A stretch of 64,000 nucleotides of DNA from Gilliamella sp. B3022 (GCF_028751545.1 NZ_CP071867.1:903306-967305), one strand, 5' to 3'. Shown: positions 23,628-33,084, counted from the stretch's first letter. Made by a program: numbers and translations. Notes: generated by a model not told the origin, from the letters alone.

Positions 23628-25001
23628 TTAATGATTAGAAAACCAATTTAATTTTTCACGCAGTGCAACCACTGACCCAATAAAAACTAGACTCGGACTT
23701 CGTGCTTGCAAAGCCAGATTCGCTAAATCGTTCAATAAACCAGTAATGACTCTTTGCTTAGTACTTGTTCCCTCCTCGACAATTGCAATAGGTGTTTGAG
23801 CATTCATACCATGTTTAATCAATTGATTCCGGATGTTTTCCGCTTGAGAAAGCCCCATATAAAAAACTAAAGTTTGTTTTTCCGCCGCTAAGCTCTGCCA
23901 ATCCAAATGATCTCCATTTTTTAAATGCCCTGTAACCAAACGTACGCTATGTGCATAATCACGATGTGTTAATGGTATACCACTATATGCAGAACAACCA
24001 GAAGCAGCAGTTATACCGGGCACTACTGAGAAAGGGATATTAGCATTAAATAATGTTTCAAGTTCCTCTCCACCACGACCAAAAATAAAAGGATCTCCCC
24101 CTTTTAAGCGTACTACACGTAATCCTTTTTGAGCTTGTTCTAACAAGATTTGGTTAATTTGTTCTTGTGAAACACAATGATATCCCACCCGTTTACCAAC
24201 AAAAATACGCTGAGCATCGCGACGAACAAGATTCATAATTTCATCTGATACTAATCGATCATAAACTATGATATCAGCTTGTTGAATTTGCTGTAGTCCT
24301 TTTAATGTTAATAAGCCAGCATCACCTGGCCCTGCGCCAACTAAAACAACTTCTCCGCGATCATCAAGTGACATATTAAATAATTCACTAGTTAATAATT
24401 CAATACGTTCTGAATCATTATTTGCAATAGCTTGTGCTAACCTATCATGGGTAAATAACTTTTCCCAAAATCGGCGACGTTCTGTTAATGTTTTATAACT
24501 TAATTTGACTTTATTACGTAAATAACCAGCATATTTGGCTAATTTACCTAAATGTTGTGGTAAAATAGCCTCTAATTTTTCACGTAATAATCGTGCTAAA
24601 ACGGGAGCATGACCCGCAGATGAAACCGCTACCATAATTGGTGAACGGTCGATAATTGAAGGCATAATGAAGCTAGCATTTTTAGGAGAATCAACCACAT
24701 TACAAAAAATACGTCGATTTTCGGCTTCAATACTTACTTGTTGGTTAGTTTTGTCATTGTCAGTAGCAGCAATAACCAACCATTTATCATCAAGTAATTG
24801 AGCTCTAAATTCATCTTGAACTAAAATTAATTGCTTTTGATCTTGCCAACACAAAAATTGTTGGCTAAAAGTGACCGCATTAACAGTAAGATTAGCCCCA
24901 GCCTCAAGCAACAAACGAGCCTTTCGTTCAGCAATTTCACCCCCCCCAACCAACAAACAATTACGATTTTGTAATTTACAAAATAAAGGAAAATAATCCA
25001 T
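23628..25001 (-). CDS. cysG: Siroheme synthase CysG (methyltransferase/dehydrogenase/ferrochelatase)
   Basis: A 457-aa trifunctional enzyme, exactly the length of E. coli CysG. The N-terminal NAD-dependent dehydrogenase/ferrochelatase half has [20 protein letters not shown] and the conserved [18 protein letters not shown] region. The C-terminal uroporphyrinogen-III methyltransferase half has [17 protein letters not shown] and [17 protein letters not shown]. It makes siroheme, the cofactor of NirB. Its position after nirC matches the nirBDC-cysG operon of enterobacteria. Confidence 0.97.
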   Translation of the reverse strand: MDYFPLFCKLQNRNCLLVGGGEIAERKARLLLEAGANLTVNAVTFSQQFLCWQDQKQLILVQDEFRAQLLDDKWLVIAATDNDKTNQQVSIEAENRRIFCNVVDSPKNASFIMPSIIDRSPIMVAVSSAGHAPVLARLLREKLEAILPQHLGKLAKYAGYLRNKVKLSYKTLTERRRFWEKLFTHDRLAQAIANNDSERIELLTSELFNMSLDDRGEVVLVGAGPGDAGLLTLKGLQQIQQADIIVYDRLVSDEIMNLVRRDAQRIFVGKRVGYHCVSQEQINQILLEQAQKGLRVVRLKGGDPFIFGRGGEELETLFNANIPFSVVPGITAASGCSAYSGIPLTHRDYAHSVRLVTGHLKNGDHLDWQSLAAEKQTLVFYMGLSQAENIRNQLIKHGMNAQTPIAIVEEGTSTKQRVITGLLNDLANLALQARSPSLVFIGSVVALREKLNWFSNH

Positions 25002-25039
25002 AACTCTGTCATTCCTGTACTTTAACTATGTAATTGGTA

Positions 25040-25807
25040 CTAAGGACGTTCTGATTTAGGTGTTGCATACCAATATCCTAACCCCATAAAAATAGCACCA
25101 GAAACAATATTACCCAATGAAACCCATAATAAATTATGACCTATATCAGCTAATGTGTAATTATCACCATGGTTACCAAACCAAGATAAAGAAAAAAGTG
25201 TCATATTGGCAACAGAATGTTCATAACCACAAGCAATAAAAGCCAGTAAACACCACCAAATAGCAATAAATTTTGCAGATCCTTCAACGCGATTTGCCAT
25301 CCAAATAGCTAAACATACTAACCAGTTACATAAAATACCACGAAAAAATAAAGCACTAGCTGGCGCTGATGTTTTAGCTAACGCTGCACCATGTACTAAA
25401 CTGGTATCAGTTGATAATAAAGGAGTTGCAGCATAGAAGTAAATTAATGAAACAAAAATTGAACCTAGCAAATTGCCTAACCAAGTTTGCGGTAATACAA
25501 ACCACATCTGTTTATGAGTAATGCTTTTACATTTCACACCAAAGGTTAAAAACATGGTATGACCCGTAAATAATTCAGAACCAGCAATTATGACTAACGT
25601 TAAAGCAATCCCAAATGTTGCCCCCATTAATAATGGTCTTAAGGCAGGATCAATTAAATTACCAAGCGTAAAAATAAGAATAATACCAAGCCCAACATAT
25701 GCGCCAGCCATAGCTGAACTTAACCAAAATCCGAATGGATTAAATTTTGCAAATTGAACAATGCGTGCCGCATTAGCGGCACATTTATTGATAGTATCGC
25801 TATACAT
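25040..25807 (-). CDS. nirC: Nitrite transporter NirC
   Basis: A 255-aa formate/nitrite transporter family protein with six hydrophobic segments. Family motifs include GAYVGLGIILIF near the N-terminus, GSELFTGHTMFL and WLGNLLGSIFVS, and late in the protein YEHSVANMTLF. It exchanges nitrite, nitrate or related anions across the inner membrane. It lies between nirD (25 bases) and cysG (38 bases). Confidence 0.95.
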   Translation of the reverse strand: MYSDTINKCAANAARIVQFAKFNPFGFWLSSAMAGAYVGLGIILIFTLGNLIDPALRPLLMGATFGIALTLVIIAGSELFTGHTMFLTFGVKCKSITHKQMWFVLPQTWLGNLLGSIFVSLIYFYAATPLLSTDTSLVHGAALAKTSAPASALFFRGILCNWLVCLAIWMANRVEGSAKFIAIWWCLLAFIACGYEHSVANMTLFSLSWFGNHGDNYTLADIGHNLLWVSLGNIVSGAIFMGLGYWYATPKSERP

Positions 25808-25832
25808 AACAAAGTTTTCCCTTTAAATAAAT

Positions 25833-26165
25833 TTAATCCGCTTTTACTTGTACAAAGCCATCATCATTCACTTTCACTTCATAGTGAGGGATACAATTAT
25901 TTTCATCATCATAACAATAGCCATCTTTTAATCGAAAACGTTGTTTTTTTAGTGGACTAGCAACCCATAAATCATCATCATGCTGACCAATAATGCCACG
26001 TGACAACACACTAGCATGAGCAAAAGGGTCAATGTTACTTATCGCATAAAGTTTGTTGGAATGGTAAGGTCGAAAGATCGCTACATGTGTTCTTCCAACT
26101 AACGCACAAACACCTGCTCCAGGCAGTATATTATCTATTTTACAAACAGTTACCCAATCCGTCAT
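25833..26165 (-). CDS. nirD: Nitrite reductase small subunit NirD
   Basis: A 110-aa Rieske-like subunit of the NADH-dependent nitrite reductase, similar in length to E. coli NirD (108 aa). I start at the ATG at 26165, which gives MTDWVTVCKID and lies one base after the nirB stop. A longer frame from 26333 would overlap nirB by 160 bases and has no family support. The Rieske cysteines and histidines are not conserved here, as is usual for NirD. Confidence 0.95.
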   Translation of the reverse strand: MTDWVTVCKIDNILPGAGVCALVGRTHVAIFRPYHSNKLYAISNIDPFAHASVLSRGIIGQHDDDLWVASPLKKQRFRLKDGYCYDDENNCIPHYEVKVNDDGFVQVKAD

Positions 26166-26166
26166 A

Positions 26167-28692
26167 TTATTGCTCCTCAAATATTGCATAGCGTTCTTGT
26201 AAACTTGCTGGGCGATGTTGATTTCGCTCAGGAATAAACTGAACATTTTCATCTCGTTTGTTGCTATTGATAAAGTGAGCAAATCGATATTGATTTTCCG
26301 GATGTTCAATTGTCTGCTTCCATTCACATACAAATAAACTGCGTAAACGAGTCATTTCTGTTTCTAGGTCATCATTAATACCAAGTTTGTTATCAATAAT
26401 CACACTACGTAAATAGTCAACACCTCCTTCCATATTTTCAAGCCAAACAGACGTACGTTGTAATTTATCTGCGGTACGAATATAGAACATAATAAAACGA
26501 TCGAGATACTGAATTAATGTAGCTTTATCTAAATCGGCCGCCAGTAAATCAGCATGACGAGGCTTCATTCCTCCATTACCACAGACATATAGATTCCACC
26601 CATTTTCAGTAGCAATCACACCAATGTCTTTACTCTGTGCCTCTGCACATTCACGAGTACAACCTGATACTCCTAATTTAAATTTATGGGGAGCACGAAT
26701 GCCTTTATAACGATTTTCCAACTCCACGCCAAAACTAACGCTATCTCCTACACCAAAACGACACCATGTGCTACCGACACAGGTTTTTGCCATCCGTAAG
26801 GCTTTAGCATAAGCATGACCACTTTCAAATCCAGCATCAATTAGCTCTTTCCAAATAGCCGGCAAATCATCTTTTTGCGCACCAAAAAGACCAATACGTT
26901 GTGAACCAGTAATTTTAGAGTAGAGATGATATTTTTTAGCTATCTTTCCGACGGCGATCAGTCCTTCAGGCGTAATTTCTCCACCTGCACTACGAGGTAT
27001 AACTGAATAAGTACCATTTTTTTGAATATTACCGAGAAAGATATCATTACTATCTTGCAGAGGGATCAAATCTTGACGCAAAATATAATCATTCCAACAT
27101 GAGGCTAATAACGAAGCTATCGTTGGTTTGCAAATTTCACAACCATAACCAATACCATATTTTTTTATCACCTGCTCAAATGTTGTCAGCCCTTCAACTC
27201 TAATCAGATGATATAGTTCTTGGCGAGAATATTTAAAATGTTCACAAAGTGCATGACTGACTTCTATACCTTGTTTTGCTAATTCCGTATTGAGAATTTG
27301 TGTAACCAAAGGTATACACCCTCCACAACCTGTACCAGCTTTAGTTTGAGCTTTAATCGCAGCTACAGTATGGCAGCCTGCATTAATGGCATTAATGATT
27401 TTTTCTTTAGTAACATCAAAGCAAGAGCAGATTTGAGCTGAATTTGGCAACGCATCGACACCCATTGTTGGTTTAGAACCAGTATATTCTGGCAAAATCA
27501 AAGTATCAGGGTGTTCAGGTAGATCCATGTTATTGAGCATCAATTGTAATAAATTACTGTAATCTGCCGTATCTCCCACTAAAACAGCACCCAATAATTT
27601 TTTATTATCATTAGATACAACTAATTTTTTGTAAACAGGGATAGTTTCATCTAAATATACATAACTACGGTTACCCACAGCTTTAGCTTTGGCATCGCCA
27701 ATACTTCCAACATCAACGCCCATCAATTTTAGCTTAGCACTCATATCAGCACCCTCAAATGAGGCACTGCCACCAAGCAAATGTGCAACAGCAATTTGAG
27801 CCATTTTATAACCAGGAGCCACTAAACCAAAAATTTTGCCTTGCCAACATGCACATTCGCCAATAGCATATATATCAGGATCGGACGTTTGACAATAATC
27901 ATTGATTACAATGCCTCCACGGTCACCAATGTCTAACTGACAATCGCGCGCTAACTGATCATTTGCACGAATGCCAGTAGAAAAAATGATAAAGTCGATT
28001 TCTAGCGATGAACCATCAACAAATTTCATTACTTTACCTTTTGGTGTATGCAAAATTTCTTGGGTGTTTTTGCTGGTATGTACACTAACCCCCATTTCTT
28101 CAATTTTATGGCGCAATTGTTCACCACCCATCACATCAAGCTGTTCAGCCATTAAAACGTTGGCGAACTCAACTACATGGGTTTTTATACCTAAATTTTT
28201 AAGCGCTCCGGCTGCTTCAAGTCCAAGCAAACCACCTCCAACTACGGCCCCAGTTTTGCAATGACGAGCACATTGTGCAATAGCGTCTAAATCTTCAATA
28301 GTACGATAAACAAAACAATCAGATCCATCAGCACCTTTAATTGGTGGAATCCAAGCATATGAACCTGTCGCTATCACTAACTTGTCGTACTCAACAATTC
28401 GCCCAGTTTGTGAATACACTTGTTTAAGCTGACGATTGATTAAAATCACACTTTCATTTAATAAAACATTGATGTGATTTTCTTCATAAAATCCATCACG
28501 AACAAGCGATAATTCTTCGGCAGTAAAGCCAGAGAAGTAAGAAGAAAGGTGTACCCTATCATAAGCGACTCTAGGTTCTTGACAAAAAATTGTAATATTG
28601 AATTGATCAGACTGTATTTTGTCGATAATTTCTTCGACAAAATGATGTCCAACCATCCCATTACCAATGATAACGAGATTGGTTTTACTCAT
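26167..28692 (-). CDS. nirB: NADH-dependent nitrite reductase large subunit NirB
   Basis: An 841-aa cytoplasmic enzyme reducing nitrite to ammonia with NADH. It has an N-terminal FAD/NAD module (VIIGNGMVGHHFVEEI, VVGGGLLGLEAAGAL), a BFD-like 2Fe-2S domain (CSCFDVTKEKI, GTGCGGC), and a siroheme/4Fe-4S half whose ligands follow C-X5-C (CVGSTWC) and C-X3-C (CTREC). The length matches E. coli NirB (847 aa). It leads the nirBDC-cysG operon. A NarL-type site about 100 bases upstream suggests anaerobic nitrite control. Confidence 0.97.
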   Translation of the reverse strand: MSKTNLVIIGNGMVGHHFVEEIIDKIQSDQFNITIFCQEPRVAYDRVHLSSYFSGFTAEELSLVRDGFYEENHINVLLNESVILINRQLKQVYSQTGRIVEYDKLVIATGSYAWIPPIKGADGSDCFVYRTIEDLDAIAQCARHCKTGAVVGGGLLGLEAAGALKNLGIKTHVVEFANVLMAEQLDVMGGEQLRHKIEEMGVSVHTSKNTQEILHTPKGKVMKFVDGSSLEIDFIIFSTGIRANDQLARDCQLDIGDRGGIVINDYCQTSDPDIYAIGECACWQGKIFGLVAPGYKMAQIAVAHLLGGSASFEGADMSAKLKLMGVDVGSIGDAKAKAVGNRSYVYLDETIPVYKKLVVSNDNKKLLGAVLVGDTADYSNLLQLMLNNMDLPEHPDTLILPEYTGSKPTMGVDALPNSAQICSCFDVTKEKIINAINAGCHTVAAIKAQTKAGTGCGGCIPLVTQILNTELAKQGIEVSHALCEHFKYSRQELYHLIRVEGLTTFEQVIKKYGIGYGCEICKPTIASLLASCWNDYILRQDLIPLQDSNDIFLGNIQKNGTYSVIPRSAGGEITPEGLIAVGKIAKKYHLYSKITGSQRIGLFGAQKDDLPAIWKELIDAGFESGHAYAKALRMAKTCVGSTWCRFGVGDSVSFGVELENRYKGIRAPHKFKLGVSGCTRECAEAQSKDIGVIATENGWNLYVCGNGGMKPRHADLLAADLDKATLIQYLDRFIMFYIRTADKLQRTSVWLENMEGGVDYLRSVIIDNKLGINDDLETEMTRLRSLFVCEWKQTIEHPENQYRFAHFINSNKRDENVQFIPERNQHRPASLQERYAIFEEQ

Positions 28693-28786
28693 ACTAAAGC
28701 TCCAATTTATTCTAATTTAAATAATCAATTTTGATACTATCCACATTGTATGAAACTTTATACGGAATATAATTACTCTCAAGGGT

Positions 28787-28802
28787 TACTACTTTAGTAG
28801 TA
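28787..28802. promoter_or_regulatory. NarL/NarP 7-2-7 binding site upstream of nirB
   Basis: TACTACT and AGTAGTA form a perfect inverted repeat of heptamers separated by two bases. Each heptamer fits the NarL/NarP consensus TACYNMT in the 7-2-7 arrangement used at the E. coli nirB promoter. It lies 95-110 bases before nirB. A clear FNR site (TTGAT-N4-ATCAA) at the expected spacing was not found; TTGAG-AGTA-ATTAT at 28769-28782 is only a weak match. Confidence 0.6.
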
Positions 28803-28966
28803 ATCTCAAATAATATTATTTAAATACATTATGTTATTTATATTTTATATTTAAGTAAAATTAAAAATGTTACAGCCCCTTTGAAAACAGGCTTGTTAAT
28901 TAGTCATTAACAGATATAAAAAAATCAAATAAAAAATGATTGCCAATTAAGATTAAACCAGTATAA

Positions 28967-28978
28967 TTAGCCGACTAA
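28967..28978. promoter_or_regulatory. SlyA-like operator upstream of the marR gene
   Basis: TTAGCCGACTAA resembles the SlyA/RovA operator TTAGCAAGCTAA, with TTAG and CTAA ends 12 bases apart. It lies 20 bases before the marR-family start. The same element with one change recurs before hlyD at 29538-29549, and both are followed by ATAAAT. Autoregulation is inferred. Confidence 0.5.
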
Positions 28979-28997
28979 ATAAATTGAGTAATGATAA

Positions 28998-29498
28998 TTG
29001 AATTACAAGTTAAGAAAGCTTCCATCTCGTGAGACATTAGCACGAGCACAAAGATTTAATGATGATATTATCGACGTATCGGGTATTGACCTAGTTTTAA
29101 GTTTGATAACAACAGCTGATTTGATTCGTTCAAATATTTATGCACAACTTACTAAAGATTATGACGTTTCTGAAGGTAAGTTTGCTTTGTTAATGTCATT
29201 ATATTCTGAAGGTGAAACCAGTGCTGGCGAACTTGCACTACGTATAGGAGTAACTCCAGCAACCGTATCAGTTATGGTCAAGCGAATGTTGACCACATCC
29301 AATCCATTAATATCCATGACAAAAAACGAGGAAGATGGTCGTTCACGTTTGATAACTTTGACAGAAGCTGGAATAACACTTATTCAAAATGCATTACCCG
29401 ATCACCTTAAATCGATTCGTACTTTTGCACAGGTACTAAACTCGCAAGAACAAGAATCTTTAATACTTATGTTACGTAAATTATTACGAAATAACTGA
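28998..29498 (+). CDS. MarR-family transcriptional regulator
   Basis: A 166-aa winged-helix regulator. The recognition region is visible in TSAGELALRIGVTPATVSVM, and the wing contains EEDGRSRLITLTEAG, the DxRxxxxxLT signature of MarR proteins. The N-terminal dimerisation helix begins near residue 25. Translation must start at TTG 28998, because the nearby ATG at 28991 is out of frame. It sits directly upstream of an hlyD/permease pair, and matching SlyA-like boxes precede both. It probably represses the exporter until a ligand binds; the ligand is unknown. Confidence 0.85.
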   Translation: MNYKLRKLPSRETLARAQRFNDDIIDVSGIDLVLSLITTADLIRSNIYAQLTKDYDVSEGKFALLMSLYSEGETSAGELALRIGVTPATVSVMVKRMLTTSNPLISMTKNEEDGRSRLITLTEAGITLIQNALPDHLKSIRTFAQVLNSQEQESLILMLRKLLRNN

Positions 29499-29537
29499 CT
29501 TCAATGAAAATTGAAGTCGTTCTTTTTAATTAAATAC

Positions 29538-29549
29538 TTAGCTGACTAA
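29538..29549. promoter_or_regulatory. SlyA-like operator upstream of hlyD-type gene
   Basis: TTAGCTGACTAA differs by one base from the element at 28967-28978 and is followed by the same ATAAAT. It lies five bases before the first possible hlyD start codon, so a bound MarR-type protein would block transcription or its start. Confidence 0.5.
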
Positions 29550-29553
29550 ATAA

Positions 29554-30684
29554 ATGGAAAATAAGCTATATATGAAAAAAAATGTCAAAATTCCGGTTAT
29601 CTTTTTACTTCTCCTATTTGTTGGATCGTTTTTAATCTTTTTGGGCTCTCGAAATGATGCGGTAACGGTTGCTAAAAGCATTAAATCAGGCGTGTTAACG
29701 GCTGATGAAATTAATGTGGCTTTTCAGAATGTAGGAGGTAAAGTCATTAAGCGATTTGTAGAAGAATCACAAATGGTTAAAAAAGGGGATCCTTTAATGC
29801 AATTAGAGGACGTCGATACAAAATTAGCAATTGATCGATTACAAGCATTGGTTGATAGTCAAAGAGCTGCGGTCAATCAAGAACAAGCTGCAATTGAAAT
29901 CACAGAAAATGAAACCAATCTTTCTGAACTATCTACTTGGCGAAAAATAGAAGAAGTAAAAGCAAGCTTAGAATCGGCAAAATCTGCTAGAAATTTAGCT
30001 AGCACTGAGTTTGATCGGCAAACACAATTACGTAAAACAGGTGGAAATTCACAATCTCAACTTGATAATGCTCGTAATACTTTTATTGGAGCAAAAATGC
30101 AAGTTGTCCAAATTGAAAGCCAGCTATCGACATTAATGATTGGTGCTACATCAGAACAAGTCAGCCAATTTGAGAAAACGCAAAATGCCACTGGCATGTC
30201 ACTACAATCAATTACAATTGCCAGACAAAAGCTTAAAAATCGCCAAAATCAATTAGCACAACTTAAAGCACAGTTAGCTCAAGGCGAAGCTGATTTAAAA
30301 CAGTTGCAAATTAATTATCAACGACTGACGTTAAAAGCACCTGAAGATGGTAAAGTCTTAAAACTGATGTTTGAAGATGGTGAATTGGCACCAACAGGCG
30401 CACCCGCTGTATTATTAGAAACTGATCGTAAATATATCGATATTTACGTGAATGAAAAAATGGTTAATAACTACCAACCAGGTACAACTGTTAAAGCAAA
30501 TGTGATTGCTTTGGATAAAAAAGTAAAAGGTAAGGTTCGTTTTGCTACAGCAGCACCATCTTTTGCTGATTTACGCATGACTCGAGAACGAGGTCAAGCC
30601 GATTTAACGTCTTATCAGGTCAGAATATATATGGAATCCATTCCAAAACTATTAACCGGAATGACACTTGAGGTTGAACAATGA
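29554..30684 (+). CDS. HlyD-family membrane fusion protein
   Basis: A 376-aa periplasmic adaptor anchored by an N-terminal transmembrane helix (VIFLLLLFVGSFLIFL). A lipoyl/barrel-sandwich half follows (GGKVIKRFVEESQMVKKGDPL), then a long coiled-coil hairpin from about 85 to 250, and the second lipoyl half (LKAPEDGKVLKLMFEDGELA). It resembles the YhiI/EmrA-type adaptors of efflux systems. Its stop overlaps the start of the next gene by four bases. Two starts are possible (29554 and 29572, MKKNVKIP); neither has a strong Shine-Dalgarno. Confidence 0.88.
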   Translation: MENKLYMKKNVKIPVIFLLLLFVGSFLIFLGSRNDAVTVAKSIKSGVLTADEINVAFQNVGGKVIKRFVEESQMVKKGDPLMQLEDVDTKLAIDRLQALVDSQRAAVNQEQAAIEITENETNLSELSTWRKIEEVKASLESAKSARNLASTEFDRQTQLRKTGGNSQSQLDNARNTFIGAKMQVVQIESQLSTLMIGATSEQVSQFEKTQNATGMSLQSITIARQKLKNRQNQLAQLKAQLAQGEADLKQLQINYQRLTLKAPEDGKVLKLMFEDGELAPTGAPAVLLETDRKYIDIYVNEKMVNNYQPGTTVKANVIALDKKVKGKVRFATAAPSFADLRMTRERGQADLTSYQVRIYMESIPKLLTGMTLEVEQ

Positions 30685-31850
30685 TGCAAAACATCATTAA
30701 ATCTATTCAAGAAGAGCTTGATGCAATGTTATCAGGCTACTTTATCCCGTATTACAAGGTTGCTATAGGGTTAGCCGCTATTGTTGCGCTTATTTTTTCT
30801 ATAGTACTAAGCCATAGTTCGGTATTTGAAGGAAAAATTGCAGTTATTGACCTTGATGGTTCTAATTATTCGACTGAATTAATTAGTAAAATAAATACGT
30901 CTTCTTACATTGAAGTTTCGGAAGTAATCAGATCGCCGGTTAACCCTATAACTTTAGTTTCTCATGACCGTAATTTAGGAGTGTTATATATTCCTAAAGG
31001 GTTAGAAAAGAGTTTAAAAAAAGGGGATCAAACTGTTCGTTTAGGTTACTTTGCTGATGATACGAATGAAGCCCAAAATGCTAAAGTACTTCAAAATCTC
31101 AACGAATATATACCTGAATTAGGTGCAGAACTAAGTGTGGGTAAAGTTTCTTCATTAGGGTTTGGTCGAGAAGGTACCGAAGCAACCTTATCACCTATGC
31201 AGCTAAAATCTCGTAATCTATTTAACCCAGCAAGTTCATCAACGATTTCTACCATCATCTATTTTGTTTACTTTTTCTCATCTTTAACATATGGATTAAC
31301 ATCATTGATGATTATAGGTCGTTTAAAAGTTACTGGCATGTGGAATACCGTTTTAGAAAGAGGATTTGTCGCTTTATTGGCAAGAACAATACCTTATGCA
31401 TTGTTTTATACCACCGGATTAACATTGATTACCGCAGTACTAGTTTTATTTGGACAACTGCGTTTTGATGGTAATTATTTCGTATTTGTACCTAGTATAT
31501 TTATGACAGGGCTAGCATTTGGTTGGTTAGGTTTTTTACTCTCCTGGAAAACAAATAATCCAGGTGAAGGTGCAAGTAAAATGGTATTTTTAGTACCTCC
31601 AGGTTTTATTATGGGGGGATCAACAATGGCTGTTGGTATTATGCCAATATGGGCTTATTATGTTAGCCACGCCTTTCCTTTAGTTTGGTTATTCCGTTTT
31701 TTCCGAGATATCGCTATGCGTGGGCGTTCACTCATTGATATGCTGTCCACTTATGGAATGTTTATTATTTATTTAACTGTTATTGCATTTGTGGTAATGA
31801 TAGTTTTTAACCAAGTTAAAAAATCTACTTCTCAGCCGGAATTGAATTAA
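30681..31850 (+). CDS. ABC-2 type permease
   Basis: A 389-aa inner-membrane protein with the ABC-2 permease layout: one transmembrane helix at about residues 27-46, a large external domain (to about 190) and five or six further helices. The external part contains KIAVIDLDGSNYSTELI and VLYIPKGLEKSLKKGD, typical of YhhJ/YbhR-like permeases. No ATPase gene lies next to it, so it either borrows one or works without it. It is translationally coupled to the hlyD-type gene. The exported substrate is unknown. Confidence 0.85.
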   Translation: MMQNIIKSIQEELDAMLSGYFIPYYKVAIGLAAIVALIFSIVLSHSSVFEGKIAVIDLDGSNYSTELISKINTSSYIEVSEVIRSPVNPITLVSHDRNLGVLYIPKGLEKSLKKGDQTVRLGYFADDTNEAQNAKVLQNLNEYIPELGAELSVGKVSSLGFGREGTEATLSPMQLKSRNLFNPASSSTISTIIYFVYFFSSLTYGLTSLMIIGRLKVTGMWNTVLERGFVALLARTIPYALFYTTGLTLITAVLVLFGQLRFDGNYFVFVPSIFMTGLAFGWLGFLLSWKTNNPGEGASKMVFLVPPGFIMGGSTMAVGIMPIWAYYVSHAFPLVWLFRFFRDIAMRGRSLIDMLSTYGMFIIYLTVIAFVVMIVFNQVKKSTSQPELN

Positions 31851-31857
31851 AAAATCC

Positions 31858-31890
31858 AGTTATTGAAACTATAAAATGGTTTCAATAACT
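31858..31890 (+). terminator. Hairpin after the permease gene
   Basis: A perfect 12-bp stem (AGTTATTGAAAC at 31858-31869 and its complement at 31879-31890) with a 9-base loop lies a few bases after the permease stop. The T tract behind it is weak, so termination is likely but may be partial. Confidence 0.7.
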
Positions 31891-31973
31891 TTCTCACACT
31901 AATTTTTTCCTCTAATCATTTTTACATTAAATCTGCCCAAAATGAGTATTATTTTAAATCAAATTACCAAATT

Positions 31974-31989
31974 TGTGATAAACATCACT
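31974..31989. promoter_or_regulatory. CRP site upstream of the aga-type PTS locus
   Basis: TGTGA-TAAACA-TCACT matches the CRP consensus TGTGA-N6-TCACA at nine of ten defined bases. It lies about 265 bases before the deoR-type gene. The same spacer (31891-32253) also holds repeated TTTCAT/ATGAAA words, for example AAATGAAA and TTTCATTT around 31996-32020 and TTTCATTCTTTCA near 32110. These are reminiscent of AgaR-type operators. An AT-only palindrome lies at 32074-32089. The CRP call is fairly good; the others are weak. Confidence 0.6.
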
Positions 31990-32253
31990 TTATAAAATGA
32001 AATTACGTACTTTCATTTCTGATTCAAAAAATTTTTAATCATTATTTATTTTTTTGTTAACTATTTGAATAAGAATAATAATTATTATTTATCTGAAATA
32101 TAATTTTATTTTCATTCTTTCACTTATTTTCAAATGAAATGATTTTTTGTTTTTTTTAAGCAAAATCCATTTTGTGACTTATTTATCATTTTTCAGTCCC
32201 TTACATATGTTCAAATCTAATAACAAAATGAAAGGTTAACAAGTTACAACTTT

Positions 32254-33036
32254 ATGACTAATGAAATCATGAACACTTTACAGCGTCGAGAAAAAATTAT
32301 TCATGTACTCGGTAAAGAAAATACCGTATCAGTAAATAAGTTAAGTAAACTTTTTAATGTTTCTACCGTCACAATCCGTAATGATCTTCGCCACTTAGAG
32401 CAAAAAGGCTGCGTATTACGTTCTTATGGGGGAGCAATGATAAATAAAACTTTCGCTTTTGATAGACCTTTATTTGATAAAAGTCGCATAAATTCAATAA
32501 TAAAAAATAAGATTGCTAAAAAAGCTGCCAATATGGTAAATGATGGCGATAGAATTATTCTCGATTCAGGCTCAACAACCTCTGCAATGGTGCCATATTT
32601 AGGTAAAAAACAGAATTTAATCGTTTTTACAAATGCGATTAACATTGCTTACGAATTAACCATCAATACAAATATAGAAGTGATCATAGCTGGCGGTAAT
32701 ATTAGAAACAAGGCTTACTCTATTTCAGGTCCAACCGTTGAGCAACAATTAAAGATGTACCACTTTAATAAATTATTTTTAGGTGTTGACGGATTTGATC
32801 TCAATGCAGGTATTACAACTCCCAATTTTGGTGAAGCTTCGGTTAATAGAGCAATGTGCCAAGTTTCTGAACACATTATTGCAGTAACAGATTCAACAAA
32901 GTTTGGTCGGAAAAGTTTCTGCACGATAGAAAAAATTCATCTTATTCACACAATAGTGACTGATTCAAAAATTTCCAAAGATCATTTAATGCAATTCCAT
33001 TCATTAGGTATTAACGTGGAAATTGCAGATATATAG
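32254..33036 (+). CDS. agaR: DeoR-family repressor, AgaR-like
   Basis: A 260-aa regulator with an N-terminal DeoR helix-turn-helix (VSVNKLSKLFNVSTVTIRND and DLRHLEQKGCVLRSYGGA) and the C-terminal sugar-phosphate-sensing domain (ILDSGSTTSAMVPYL, FLGVDGFDLNAGIT). It heads the PTS locus and most resembles AgaR-type regulators by context. It probably represses the operon until an amino-sugar phosphate binds. Confidence 0.8.
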   Translation: MTNEIMNTLQRREKIIHVLGKENTVSVNKLSKLFNVSTVTIRNDLRHLEQKGCVLRSYGGAMINKTFAFDRPLFDKSRINSIIKNKIAKKAANMVNDGDRIILDSGSTTSAMVPYLGKKQNLIVFTNAINIAYELTINTNIEVIIAGGNIRNKAYSISGPTVEQQLKMYHFNKLFLGVDGFDLNAGITTPNFGEASVNRAMCQVSEHIIAVTDSTKFGRKSFCTIEKIHLIHTIVTDSKISKDHLMQFHSLGINVEIADI

Positions 33037-33084
33037 ATGATCTTATTTTTAACCAAATGATCACTCAAAGGTAGGATCTAAATT

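Noticed and set aside
26166-26333. Long N-terminal extension of nirD
   Set aside because: It overlaps the conserved end of nirB; the shorter start at 26165 matches NirD and follows the nirB stop directly.
28721-28740. ATCAATTTTGAT as an FNR site for nirB
   Set aside because: The half-sites are in the inverse order and wrong spacing compared with TTGAT-N4-ATCAA.
32074-32089. AATAATAATTATTATT as a Fur box
   Set aside because: It lacks the G and C bases of the Fur consensus and is likely in such AT-rich DNA by chance.
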